Assembly (NCBI GenBank): GCA_025924845.1
Contig: JAICHN010000187.1
Coordinates: 1 to 9,528, forward strand
DNA: 9,528 nt
Origin: Chloroflexota bacterium
GTDB lineage: Bacteria > Chloroflexota > UBA5177 > JANWHV01
Direction of reading: 5' to 3'
Part shown: positions 1-6,350 of the stretch, in pieces
How positions within the stretch are numbered: position 1 is the first letter of the stretch
How the letters are laid out: each line of letters begins with the position of its first letter
Notes under the pieces: generated by a model
Seen by the model: the letters and a program-made list of their open reading frames with translations, nothing else
Database searches by the model: none
What the model was told of the DNA's origin: nothing
Program-made: the position numbers and the translations under genes

Positions 1-1
1 C

Positions 2-385
2 CCCCTATCCCTGTGGATTATGAAAAGCTTCTTCGACGCCGTACCCACCGAAATCGAGGAGGCAGCCTGGACCGACGGAGCCGGGCGTATCCGCACTATC
101 TACTCGATTATCGTTCCCCTGGCCCTGCCCGGCGTCTCGGCGGCGGCCCTCTTTACCTTTATCGGTGCCTGGGGTGAATTCACCCTACCGCTGATCCTGC
201 TGTCGTCACAGGATAAGCTGCCCTTGTCGCTGGGGATTTATCGGTCCTACCAGAGCTACTATCTCGTAGACTACGGTCAGCTTACCGCCATGTCGCTGCT
301 GTACCTTGCCCCAAGCCTGCTGTTCTTCATCATCACCCGGCGTTACTTGACCCGTGTCACGGTCGTGGGAGCCACGACGGGCTAG
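2..385 (+). CDS. ABC transporter permease, MalG-type sugar uptake (3' part)
   Basis: This is the C-terminal 127 residues of an inner-membrane permease of the binding-protein-dependent carbohydrate ABC transporter family (MalG/CUT1 type). It would form half of the membrane channel, take sugar from an extracellular binding protein and couple to the ATPase. The reading frame is open to the left edge, so the start lies outside. The visible part opens with a WIMKSFFDAVP segment followed by the EAA loop (EEAAWTDGAGR and a downstream IVPLALPG), which docks onto the ATPase subunit. Two hydrophobic stretches follow: GVSAAALFTFIGAWGEF running into LPLILL, and MSLLYLAPSLLFFII. The protein ends in RRYLTRVTVVGATTG, a normal CUT1-permease tail. 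It is probably the last gene of a sugar transport operon whose other members lie upstream. The substrate cannot be told from this piece. The gene converges on the metal ATPase with a gap of only 51 bases. Confidence 0.93.
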   Translation, partial: PLSLWIMKSFFDAVPTEIEEAAWTDGAGRIRTIYSIIVPLALPGVSAAALFTFIGAWGEFTLPLILLSSQDKLPLSLGIYRSYQSYYLVDYGQLTAMSLLYLAPSLLFFIITRRYLTRVTVVGATTG

Positions 386-436
386 GTTCCCGCCTGGAAA
401 GTGAAAGAATCGGCTGCCGCTCGCCTGGGCCGGGAG
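386..436. other. short convergent intergenic gap
   Basis: These 51 bases separate the stop codons of the permease and the metal ATPase, which converge here. I see no convincing hairpin with a T-run. The only complementarity is a 4-bp CGGG/CCCG pair around the permease stop. Termination here may be factor-dependent or may reach into the neighbouring gene. Confidence 0.5.
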
Positions 437-2932
437 CTACGGCGTGCCCAGCGCGGTGTGAGGCGCGGCAAGTCCGGGCCGTCGGATCCCCGGCAGGTGG
501 GCGCGTTTGAGCAGCAACGCGTTGACCGCTACCAGAAGCGAACTGCCGGACATGGACAGCGCGGCGATCTCGGGGCGCAGCAAGAGGCCGAAAGCGGGTT
601 GGAACACGCCCGCGGCGATGGGGAAGGCAATCGTATTGTAGCCGACGGCCCAGAGCAGATTCTGCTTCATCTTGCGCACGGTGGCGCGGCTGAGGGCGAT
701 GGCGCCGATCACGTCGAGCGGGTCGCTCTTCATCAGCACCACATCGGCGGCTTCCATCGCCACGTCGGTGCCCGCACCTATGGCGATCCCTACATCCGCC
801 TGGGCCAGCGCGGGAGCGTCATTGATCCCATCTCCCACCATAGCCGTCACCTTACCGCGCGCCTGCAGCGCTTTCACCTGGGCGGCCTTTTGCTCGGGCA
901 ACACCTCGGCGAACACGGTCGTGATACCTAGCTCGTCGGCAATCCGCTCGGCGGTGGCTCGGTTATCGCCGGTCAGCATCGCCACCTCGACACCCTGGGC
1001 GGCCAGGGCGGCTACCGCCTGCTTGGCGCTTGGGCGGACAGCGTCGGCGATCGCGATCAGTCCGCTCGCCGCGCCGTCGATCGCCGCATACACCACGGTT
1101 CGTCCGGCGCCTTCCAGGCGTGCCCCCTGCTCCGCCAAACCGTTGAGGGCCACCTGCCGGCCACTGAGCAGCGCGCGATTCCCCACCAGAAGTGCGTGGC
1201 CGCCTACTGTCGCCCGCAATCCATGGCCGGGGATCGCCACGAATTCGGTAGACGCCGAGAGCGTCAGGCCCCGCTCGCGCGCCTGGTCCACCATCGCCTG
1301 AGCCAAAGGATGCTCGCTGGATTGCTCCGCCGAGGCCACCAGCCGCAGCAGATCCGCCTCCGTGACCGTGGGGCCTGATGTCACGACCTCGACCACGCGA
1401 GGCCGTCCGACGGTGAGCGTGCCTGTTTTGTCGAAGATGATCACCTTGACCTTGCCGGCCTGCTCCAGTGCCGTCGCATTCTTAAACAGGATGCCGTTGT
1501 TCGCGCCCATGCCCGTGGCCACCATGATCGCGGTCGGGGTAGCCAGCCCAAGGGCATCCGGGCAGGCGACGATCACCACCGTGATCGCCAGGGTCATGGC
1601 GAAGACGACGGTCGCCCCGCCGAACCAATACCAGCCGGCGAAGGTCGCCAACCCGAAGATCACCGCCGCCGCCACCAGCCACTGCGCGGCCCGATCGGCC
1701 AGGCGTTGCGCGGGCGCCTTGGAGTTCTGGGCAAGCTGAACCAGCTGGACGATCTGGGCCAGGGCGGTATCCGCGCCCACCTTGGTTGCCTGGAAGCGGA
1801 AGGCGCCTGTCTTGTTGATCGTGGCGCCGATCACCGCATCGCCCACACGCTTTGTCACCGGGACGCTCTCACCGGTGATCATCGACTCATCCACACTTGA
1901 CTCGCCCTCCGTCACGATGCCGTCCACCGGGAGCTTGTCACCCGGCCGGATCACCACGATATCGTCTATCGTCACCTCGGACGTCGCGACCTCGACCGGC
2001 TCGCCGGCACGAACCACCATCGCCCTGGGGGGCGCCAGATCAAGCAGGGCGTGCATGGCGTTCGAGGCGCCGGAGCGGGCGCGCATCTCCAGCCAGTGGC
2101 CGAAGAGAACGAATGCCAGCAGTACCGCCGATGCCTCGTAGAATACATCGGCGGTAAACAGGAAGGTCGCCCCCACGCTGAACAGATAGCCGGTTCCCAC
2201 CGAGAGCGCGATGAGCACGGACATATCGAGGGTGTGGTGGCGTAGCGCCCGGTAAGCGCCGACAAAGAACACCTGGCCACCCCAGAGCACCGCCGGGGTG
2301 GCCAGGATGAACATCACGATGTTCCTCGGCCAACCGAAGGGTGTCGCCAGGCGCAGGCCGAACAGATCGCTCGCCATCGACGAGTAGAGGAAGACCCCAA
2401 TCGCGAGCACCAACGTGGCCAGGAACCGGGTGCGCATGTCCTCCACCATGGCATCCATGCTCATCCCGCCGCCATGGCCCATGTCATGCGCCGGCTGCGT
2501 CGTCTCGCCGGAGGCCGCGGCCATGCTTGCCGGCATGGCGTGTCCAGCATGATCCATCGCCGGCGTCGCGCCCCGGTTGGGCAGGGCAACCGGCTGAGTG
2601 AGTATCGCGGCGGAAGGAGGATCCGTCCCGCCCACGGGTCCGGCAGGCGATCCCTCGTCCGCCGCCGGCTTGTGTTTGGCCGCGTGGTCCGGTTCCGGGG
2701 CATGGAGATGTCGTGGGAGTACCTCGCCGCGGCACCGGCAGCCACACGCCTCGATGAGGCGGCGAATATCCTGCTCCGAGAGCCGCGCCTCCTCATAGCC
2801 GACGGTGACCGTTTGGCTCACCGCATTGGCTTCGGCATGGTGGATCCCCGTCTGTCGGCGCAGGAAGGTCTCCATCGCTGGGGCCGCGCTGCCGCGCAAT
2901 AGCCCGCTCGCTTCCAGCACAACCTCTTTCAT
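437..2932 (-). CDS. Heavy-metal P1B-type ATPase, CopB-like, with CPD motif
   Basis: This 831-residue membrane pump probably exports copper or a related metal by ATP hydrolysis. Residues 1-70 look like an HMA domain without the usual CxxC loop but ending in C63-G-C65-R-C67. Residues 75-166 are rich in His and Met (H75, H77, H83, H87, H128, H131, H149, H153, M151, M157, M159), as in CopB proteins. Eight membrane segments are visible near 170-192, 205-230, 237-259, 262-286, 415-439, 442-470, 759-777 and 785-808. Catalytic motifs are intact: TGES 353-356, DKTGT with phosphorylated D501, HP at 541-542, TGDN 654-657 and GDGINDAP 700-707. Helix 7 carries N758-x6-Y765-N766-x4-P771 and helix 8 MSGSS 794-798. 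Both fit the P1B-3 (CopB) signature closely, yet the helix-6 motif is C457-P-D459, not CPH or CPC. The ATG start has a GAGGAG site 7 bases upstream. A metal P1B ATPase is certain; the substrate is inferred. Confidence 0.95.
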   Translation of the reverse strand: MKEVVLEASGLLRGSAAPAMETFLRRQTGIHHAEANAVSQTVTVGYEEARLSEQDIRRLIEACGCRCRGEVLPRHLHAPEPDHAAKHKPAADEGSPAGPVGGTDPPSAAILTQPVALPNRGATPAMDHAGHAMPASMAAASGETTQPAHDMGHGGGMSMDAMVEDMRTRFLATLVLAIGVFLYSSMASDLFGLRLATPFGWPRNIVMFILATPAVLWGGQVFFVGAYRALRHHTLDMSVLIALSVGTGYLFSVGATFLFTADVFYEASAVLLAFVLFGHWLEMRARSGASNAMHALLDLAPPRAMVVRAGEPVEVATSEVTIDDIVVIRPGDKLPVDGIVTEGESSVDESMITGESVPVTKRVGDAVIGATINKTGAFRFQATKVGADTALAQIVQLVQLAQNSKAPAQRLADRAAQWLVAAAVIFGLATFAGWYWFGGATVVFAMTLAITVVIVACPDALGLATPTAIMVATGMGANNGILFKNATALEQAGKVKVIIFDKTGTLTVGRPRVVEVVTSGPTVTEADLLRLVASAEQSSEHPLAQAMVDQARERGLTLSASTEFVAIPGHGLRATVGGHALLVGNRALLSGRQVALNGLAEQGARLEGAGRTVVYAAIDGAASGLIAIADAVRPSAKQAVAALAAQGVEVAMLTGDNRATAERIADELGITTVFAEVLPEQKAAQVKALQARGKVTAMVGDGINDAPALAQADVGIAIGAGTDVAMEAADVVLMKSDPLDVIGAIALSRATVRKMKQNLLWAVGYNTIAFPIAAGVFQPAFGLLLRPEIAALSMSGSSLLVAVNALLLKRAHLPGIRRPGLAAPHTALGTP

Positions 2933-2939
2933 CGTTTCG

Positions 2940-2945
2940 CTCCTC
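2940..2945 (-). promoter_or_regulatory. Ribosome binding site of the metal ATPase
   Basis: GAGGAG read on the minus strand, 7 bases before the ATG at 2932. It fixes the start so that the degenerate HMA domain is part of the protein. Confidence 0.8.
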
Positions 2946-3061
2946 GTTGGCGCCTGCTCTACCGGAATGGGGTAGGTGACGCCGATTGTGGCGGACCCAG
3001 CTCGCCCCGGCGCATTCCGTGCGGACCCCCATTCACTGTACAGGGGTGGAAATTAGCCGAC

Positions 3062-3126
3062 GATGAGGGGCCGCGATTCCCGGCCTCGCGCGGATGCGTC
3101 GGCTTCTCATGCCCCTCTCATCCGCG
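3062..3126 (+). repeat. Overlapping inverted repeats upstream of DedA gene
   Basis: GATGAGGGGC (3062-3071) is complementary to GCCCCTCTCATC (3111-3122) apart from a 2-base bulge. Inside it, CGCGGATG (3089-3096) is exactly complementary to CATCCGCG (3119-3126). The two right arms overlap at 3119-3122, so an RNA covering this stretch could form either fold but not both fully. It lies 70-135 bases before the DedA start. A leader-RNA role is speculation. Confidence 0.4.
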
Positions 3127-3183
3127 ATGTCTACGCTGTTCGAGGATCGTGGCGCCGTCCTTCCTTGATGCGCCGCACTTCCG

Positions 3184-3189
3184 AAGGAG
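3184..3189 (+). promoter_or_regulatory. Ribosome binding site deciding the DedA start
   Basis: AAGGAG lies 8 bases before the ATG at 3198. This selects the 200-residue product over the longer in-frame opening that begins at 3063, whose extra residues are Arg- and Ser-rich and unlike any DedA N-terminus. Confidence 0.85.
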
Positions 3190-3197
3190 AGCGGTGT

Positions 3198-3800
3198 ATG
3201 ACGTGGTTGCAGGATCTGGCCGATTCGCTGCGCGGCGCCTATGGTACGTGGGGTTATCTGATCATCCTGGTGGGGGCGCTTCTGGAGAACACCGCCCTGC
3301 TCGGTTTGCTGTTGCCCGGCGGCGCCTTGGTGCTGCTCGGCGCCGTGTACGCGCAGCAAGGGATGCTGTCACTGCCCCTGGTTTTCCTCTTCGGCTCCCT
3401 GGGGATGATCGTGGGTACGAGCATCGATTTCGCCTTGGGCCGCTGGGGGGTGCGCTCCACCCTTTGGCGGATGCGCTCCCACCCACGGCTGGATGCCAAG
3501 CTCATCGAAGCCAAGCATTTCCTGCTGCGCCACGGCGTATGGGCGCTGCTGCTCGCTCACTTCATCGGGCACATTCGCTCGTTCGTGGCGATTACGGCGG
3601 GGATGAGCCGGCTGCCGTATGGTCGATTCCTGAGTTACGAGGTTATTGCCGCGTTGGCCTGGAATCTGGTGTGGGTGACCCTGGGCTATGTGGTGGGCAC
3701 GAACCTGGGCGTGTTCCAGCGTTATATGAGTGGGGTCGGCCTCGGCCTGGTGGTCGCGGCGGTCATCGGCTACTTCGTCTATCGGCACCTGCATCGCTGA
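3198..3800 (+). CDS. DedA/SNARE-associated (VTT domain) family membrane protein
   Basis: This 200-residue integral membrane protein belongs to the DedA family. Known members act in envelope homeostasis and proton-motive-force maintenance, and some flip lipid carriers such as undecaprenyl phosphate or phosphatidylethanolamine. The specific substrate here is unknown. Visible features: an amphipathic N-terminus; LIILVGALLENTALLG with conserved E30; GLLLPGGALVLLGA at 36-49, the first re-entrant segment; a hydrophobic helix near 58-78; the second signature at 122-156, containing H125-I-R127-S and ITAGMSRLPYGRF; then helices near 141-167 and 171-195. Length and motif order are normal for the family. 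The start was chosen by its AAGGAG site. It is divergent from the metal ATPase, and a small unknown gene follows 112 bases downstream on the same strand. Family assignment is firm; the function in this organism is inferred only from the family. Confidence 0.93.
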   Translation: MTWLQDLADSLRGAYGTWGYLIILVGALLENTALLGLLLPGGALVLLGAVYAQQGMLSLPLVFLFGSLGMIVGTSIDFALGRWGVRSTLWRMRSHPRLDAKLIEAKHFLLRHGVWALLLAHFIGHIRSFVAITAGMSRLPYGRFLSYEVIAALAWNLVWVTLGYVVGTNLGVFQRYMSGVGLGLVVAAVIGYFVYRHLHR

Positions 3801-3827
3801 GCAACTAAGGTGCGCCAAGCGGAATCC

Positions 3828-3849
3828 TCTCATCACCGTCTCATCAGCG
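3828..3849 (+). repeat. Tandem 11-base direct repeat before the 160-aa gene
   Basis: TCTCATCACCG is followed directly by TCTCATCAGCG, 10 of 11 bases identical. A possible -10, TACAGT (3855-3860), lies 5 bases downstream, so the second copy overlaps where a -35 box would sit. OmpR/PhoB-type regulators bind 11-base-spaced direct repeats placed like this. The regulator and its binding here are inference. Confidence 0.4.
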
Positions 3850-3900
3850 AGCCCTACAGTTCGAAGTGTCGCTCGGCTAGAGCACGACTCATCTGCTTAT

Positions 3901-3906
3901 AGGAGG
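3901..3906 (+). promoter_or_regulatory. Ribosome binding site of the 160-aa gene
   Basis: A consensus AGGAGG lies 6 bases before the ATG at 3913. It selects this start over in-frame codons further upstream that overlap the end of the DedA gene. Confidence 0.85.
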
Positions 3907-3912
3907 AACACC

Positions 3913-4395
3913 ATGATCGCGTTGATACGGCCATTCTGGAGCGGGAACGGGCGCGGCCGGAACGATGAACAGTCATTTGCCGCTCGCTACGCGAAGGGCG
4001 CGCCGTGGGACGGCTATACCGACCAGGAAGTAGTGGATCGCTATCGCGCCCTGGCGCCCCACCTCACGCCGACTGAGTACGAGGAGGCGGCGCGGCATTC
4101 CCTGGACCGCCTTACCCGCCAGGATCGGCTCCTGTTGGGACAGTATTTGCAGGGACAGGCCGAACGGCATGGCGTGCGCCTGGCAAACGCGCCGGAGGAC
4201 GACGAGGATCACCGCGTGGCGGATGTCGACTTCCTCGCTCAGACCATAGCGGACCTCCATCGACATGAGCCGATGCTCCTCGATGCGTTGATGGGCATCG
4301 AGGGAAGCGTGGTGGACAGTCCGCTTACCAAAGCCGTATTGGCGGGGATCGTGGCGGCCGACATGAATCCTACTCCCCTGATACCCAGCCGTTGA
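3913..4395 (+). CDS. Uncharacterised 160-residue protein
   Basis: I do not recognise a named family. The protein is predicted soluble: no signal peptide or membrane helix is visible, although residues 1-9 are hydrophobic. The charged N-terminus (GNGRGRNDEQ) is followed by YAKGAPWDGYTDQEVVDRY at about 26-44, then a likely helical pair (LTPTEYEEAARHSLDRLT, then QDRLLLGQYLQGQAERHG) at about 51-87. An acidic linker (APEDDEDH) comes next, and a final helical region (LAQTIADLH, LLDALMG, VLAGIVAADM) up to 151. The pattern 'Y-x2-A-x2-L-x-P-x2-Y-x2-A' followed by 'L-(S/T)-x-(Q/E)-(E/D)-R' resembles small uncharacterised proteins I recall from Chloroflexota and Actinomycetota; this is memory, not a search. 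It lies 112 bases after the DedA gene, may be cotranscribed with it, and ends just before a strong stem-loop. Its start is well supported by AGGAGG. Confidence 0.8.
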   Translation: MIALIRPFWSGNGRGRNDEQSFAARYAKGAPWDGYTDQEVVDRYRALAPHLTPTEYEEAARHSLDRLTRQDRLLLGQYLQGQAERHGVRLANAPEDDEDHRVADVDFLAQTIADLHRHEPMLLDALMGIEGSVVDSPLTKAVLAGIVAADMNPTPLIPSR

Positions 4396-4410
4396 TCTTG
4401 CGCCCGCATG

Positions 4411-4440
4411 GTTCCGACCGGCGAATTTGCCGGTCGGAAC
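4411..4440. terminator. Perfect 12-bp stem-loop between convergent genes
   Basis: GTTCCGACCGGC (4411-4422) and GCCGGTCGGAAC (4429-4440) are exact reverse complements around a 6-base loop GAATTT. The stem begins 16 bases after the stop of the 160-aa gene and touches the stop codon of the convergent acyl-CoA synthetase (4441-4443). Neither strand has a T-run after the stem, so it is not a textbook intrinsic terminator. Its place between two convergent genes makes a bidirectional terminator or RNA-end stabiliser the best reading. Confidence 0.75.
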
Positions 4441-6015
4441 TCAGGATCCAGCCGCGGCTCGCCCCTCATCGATCAGCAGGCGGCGCAGAATCTTGCCCGA
4501 AGCCGATTTGGGGATCGACTGGCGGAACTCCAGGCGGCGAATCTTCTTGTAGGGGGCTACTCTGGCCGTGACATAGGCTTGCAATTCCTCCGCCGTAGCT
4601 TCGCCCTTGAGCACCACGAACGCCTTGGGCACCTCGCCCGCCTCCTCGTCCGGGAAGGGGATGACGGCGGCGTCCGCCACGGCCGGATGGGTAAGGAGGA
4701 TCGCCTCCAGCTCAGCGGGCGCGATCTGCAAGCCCTTGTATTTGATCAACTCCTTGAGGCGGTCCACGATATAGAACAGCCCGTGCTCGTCCTGGTAGCC
4801 GATGTCGCCCGTGCGCAGCCAGCCCGCATCGTCGAGCATTGCCGCCGTGGCCGCGGGCTGATTGAGGTACCCGAGCATCACCTGCGGACCACGCACCCAC
4901 AGCTCGCCCCGCTCATTCGGACCTACGTCATTGCCCGTGCTTGGATCCACCACGCGGCACTCGGTGAGCGGAATGCACACCCCGATCGAGCCGGTGTTCA
5001 TTGGGCCCTCCCGCTTGGGCATGACGTGGGTCACGGGGCTGGTCTCGGTCAACCCGTAGCCCTGCTTCACCACGCAATCGAGGCGAACGGCGCAGGCGCC
5101 CGCCACCTCGTCACCCAGCGGCGCCGCCCCGGAAAAGACGGTACGCAGACTGGAGAGATCATATTGGCTCACCAGGGGATGCTTGGCGAGGGCGAGAATA
5201 ATCGGCGGCACCAGATTGGCGTGATCGATCTTGTAGTTCTGGATCACCTGGAGGAAGGTTTCCAGATCGAAGCGCGGCATGGTAACTATGGTCGCCCCCA
5301 AATGCAGGCCCATATAGAGGACCACGACCTGCCCATAAATGTGGTAGAAGGGAAGGACGGCGAGCAATCGCGAATCCTCGCTCAGATCCGGCTCGGTAGC
5401 CGCCGTCTGCAGTACATTGGCCACCAAATTGTAGTGAGTCAGCATCACCCCCTTGGGCAGGCCGGTGGTGCCGCTGGAATAGGGGAGGATGGCCAGGTCG
5501 CGCCGCGCGTCAATCGGCACGTCCGGCGGATCGTCGTTGCCGCCGAGCAGGTAGGCGAAAGGGGTAGCGCCCTCGGCCTGCTCGCCCAGGACGAAGATTT
5601 CGCGGAGCCGTCCTCGCGCGTCGGCCTCCCGTGCCCGATCTAGCAAGGCGGGCACGGTGAGCAAATGGACGGCGGCGGCGTCATCGAGTTGGAACGCCAG
5701 TTCATGGGCCGTATAGGTGGGATTGATCGTGGTGGCAATGCCGCCCAGGAGCATCACCGCCTGTAGGGTAACCGCGTATTCAATGCAGTTCGGGAGGAAG
5801 ATGGCGAACACTTCCCCTTTGCGGAAGCCCCGTTGGGCAAGGTTCGCCGCGACCTGCCGCACCGCCACGGCCAGTTCGCCGTAGGTGAGGACGCGCCCGG
5901 TGGGGCCATCGATAATGGCGGGCCGCTCTTCTCGCCCCTTCACCGACGCGAGCAAGAGCCGAGGAAGGGAGATCTCGGGGATCGTGATGGGAGGGAACGG
6001 GCTGGAGTAGGGCAC
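4441..6015 (-). CDS. AMP-forming acyl-CoA synthetase (4-coumarate-CoA ligase/long-chain type)
   Basis: This complete 524-residue cytosolic enzyme belongs to the ANL superfamily. It activates a carboxylic acid with ATP to an acyl-adenylate and then transfers the acyl group to coenzyme A. Motifs in order: the phosphate loop Y179-SSGTTGLPKG-189; LPFYHIYG 221-228; SGAAPLG 295-301; YGLTET 320-325; GWLRTGDIGY 398-407 with the ATP-ribose-binding D404; the hinge region R419-LKELIKYKG-428; and PKSASGK ending in the catalytic K508, the residue commonly acetylated by Pat-type enzymes. Length and arrangement match 4CL-like and FadD-like enzymes. The acyl substrate (fatty, aryl or hydroxycinnamic acid) cannot be decided from motifs. 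The start is GTG at 6013-6015 with AGGAG 6 bases upstream. No convincing promoter was found upstream on this strand. It converges on the 160-aa gene and diverges from the toxin-antitoxin unit. Confidence 0.95.
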   Translation of the reverse strand: MPYSSPFPPITIPEISLPRLLLASVKGREERPAIIDGPTGRVLTYGELAVAVRQVAANLAQRGFRKGEVFAIFLPNCIEYAVTLQAVMLLGGIATTINPTYTAHELAFQLDDAAAVHLLTVPALLDRAREADARGRLREIFVLGEQAEGATPFAYLLGGNDDPPDVPIDARRDLAILPYSSGTTGLPKGVMLTHYNLVANVLQTAATEPDLSEDSRLLAVLPFYHIYGQVVVLYMGLHLGATIVTMPRFDLETFLQVIQNYKIDHANLVPPIILALAKHPLVSQYDLSSLRTVFSGAAPLGDEVAGACAVRLDCVVKQGYGLTETSPVTHVMPKREGPMNTGSIGVCIPLTECRVVDPSTGNDVGPNERGELWVRGPQVMLGYLNQPAATAAMLDDAGWLRTGDIGYQDEHGLFYIVDRLKELIKYKGLQIAPAELEAILLTHPAVADAAVIPFPDEEAGEVPKAFVVLKGEATAEELQAYVTARVAPYKKIRRLEFRQSIPKSASGKILRRLLIDEGRAAAGS

Positions 6016-6020
6016 GGCAA

Positions 6021-6028
6021 TCTCCTCT
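6021..6028 (-). promoter_or_regulatory. Ribosome binding site of the acyl-CoA synthetase
   Basis: AGAGGAGA on the minus strand ends 5 bases before the GTG start codon, which supports a GTG start with no ATG nearby. The same bases lie inside a 30-base repeat whose second copy is at 7030-7059. Confidence 0.75.
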
Positions 6029-6050
6029 CTGTCTGCATCGGCGCCGGCGG
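6021..6050 (+). repeat. 30-base direct repeat, left copy
   Basis: This stretch matches 7030-7059 at 28 of 30 positions in the same orientation; the differences are T6028/G7037 and C6042/T7051. The shared core is CTGTCTGCATCGG. The two copies lie 1009 bases apart and flank the cyclase remnant and the toxin-antitoxin genes. This copy overlaps the ribosome binding site of the acyl-CoA synthetase. Confidence 0.75.
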
Positions 6051-6135
6051 CATCGGCCGGTTTCGCTTTGTGAGGAGTGTACCGCGGCGCGTACCTCTGT
6101 GTTTCCGCATCCTGTCACCTCTCGTGCCGCAACGC

Positions 6136-6164
6136 TTGACATGGCCCCGTCTAGGGCATATACC
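6136..6164 (+). promoter_or_regulatory. Sigma70-type promoter of the toxin-antitoxin unit
   Basis: A perfect -35 TTGACA (6136-6141), a 17-base spacer and TATACC (6159-6164, 4 of 6 matches) make the best promoter in the window. Transcription would start near 6171, only a few bases before the ATG of the 52-codon cyclase remnant at 6175 and about 180 bases before the antitoxin start. Antitoxins of this class usually repress their own promoter, but I saw no clear operator palindrome over it. Confidence 0.65.
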
Positions 6165-6174
6165 TGCCGTATCA

Positions 6175-6333
6175 ATGAAGAAGGATAAGGTGGGCATGGC
6201 TCCGACCGGCAAGCGTGTGGCTTACGCAGTGATCGCCCTGTACCGCGTGGTAGATGGCAGGATCGTGGAGTACCACGCTCATGTTCGCCCTCGCCGGCTG
6301 ATGGATGAGAAGCATACTGACGGTGTAGAATGA
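6175..6333 (+). pseudogene. SnoaL-like ester cyclase remnant (C-terminal fragment)
   Basis: A 52-codon open frame begins MKKDKVGMAPTGKRV and continues with a hydrophobic strand, YRVVDGRIVEY and HAHVRP. The G-x-APTGKRV block followed by 'hydrophobic strand-x-R-x-x-DG-(R/K)-IVE' is the end of the SnoaL/ester-cyclase fold (NTF2-like, normally about 130-150 residues). The first two-thirds of that fold are missing: the frame upstream of 6175 translates into unrelated residues. It is therefore most likely a truncated gene. It is expressed, if at all, from the TTGACA promoter just before it, possibly as a nearly leaderless message. Its TGA overlaps an ATG at 6330 (ATGA), but the antitoxin probably starts at 6351. 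A functional small protein or leader peptide cannot be ruled out. Confidence 0.6.
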
Positions 6334-6337
6334 CTGA

Positions 6338-6345
6338 AAGGGAGG
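6338..6345 (+). promoter_or_regulatory. Ribosome binding site deciding the antitoxin start
   Basis: AAGGGAGG lies 5 bases before the ATG at 6351. The alternative in-frame ATG at 6330 has no such site and would add seven residues (MTEREAP) ahead of the family-like beginning MSTIITLPEEL. Confidence 0.8.
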
Positions 6346-6350
6346 CGCCC

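Larger units (their letters stand above)
2933..3197. promoter_or_regulatory. Divergent control region between metal ATPase and DedA gene
   Basis: This 265-base gap must hold the promoters of two divergent genes. I could not assign a good -35/-10 pair in either direction. A TACAGT (3035-3040, minus strand) could be a -10 for the ATPase, but no -35 fits. Several complementary blocks are present: CTACC 2959-2963 with GGTAG 2971-2975; CGGAATG 2963-2969 with CATTCCG 3013-3019; AATGGGGT 2966-2973 with ACCCCCATT 3025-3033 (one extra C); ACCCC 3025-3029 with GGGGT 3043-3047 around the palindrome CTGTACAG 3036-3043. C/G tracts of this type occur in operators of copper repressors such as CsoR, but the spacing is not canonical, so an operator role is inference. 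Nothing in the gap looks coding. Confidence 0.45.

Noticed and set aside
401..2902. Several + strand open frames across the metal ATPase
   Set aside because: All are antisense to a complete P-type ATPase, lack ribosome sites and show shadow-like composition.
3025..3047. Canonical CsoR or CopY operator in the ATPase/DedA gap
   Set aside because: The ACCCC/GGGGT arms are 13 bases apart, too far for the usual CsoR site, and CTGTACAG lacks the TACAnnTGTA of CopY. Kept only as an undefined inverted repeat.
3063..3197. N-terminal extension of the DedA protein
   Set aside because: The extra 45 residues have no family similarity, and a strong AAGGAG site sits before the internal ATG at 3198.
4408..5643. 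Long + strand open frame (411 codons) opposite the acyl-CoA synthetase
   Set aside because: It is antisense to a gene with every ANL-family motif. Its product is His/Arg/Gly-rich without family motifs, as expected for a shadow frame in GC-rich DNA.
6330..6350. Earlier ATG for the antitoxin
   Set aside because: It overlaps the cyclase remnant stop (ATGA) but lacks a ribosome site; ATG 6351 has AAGGGAGG at good spacing.
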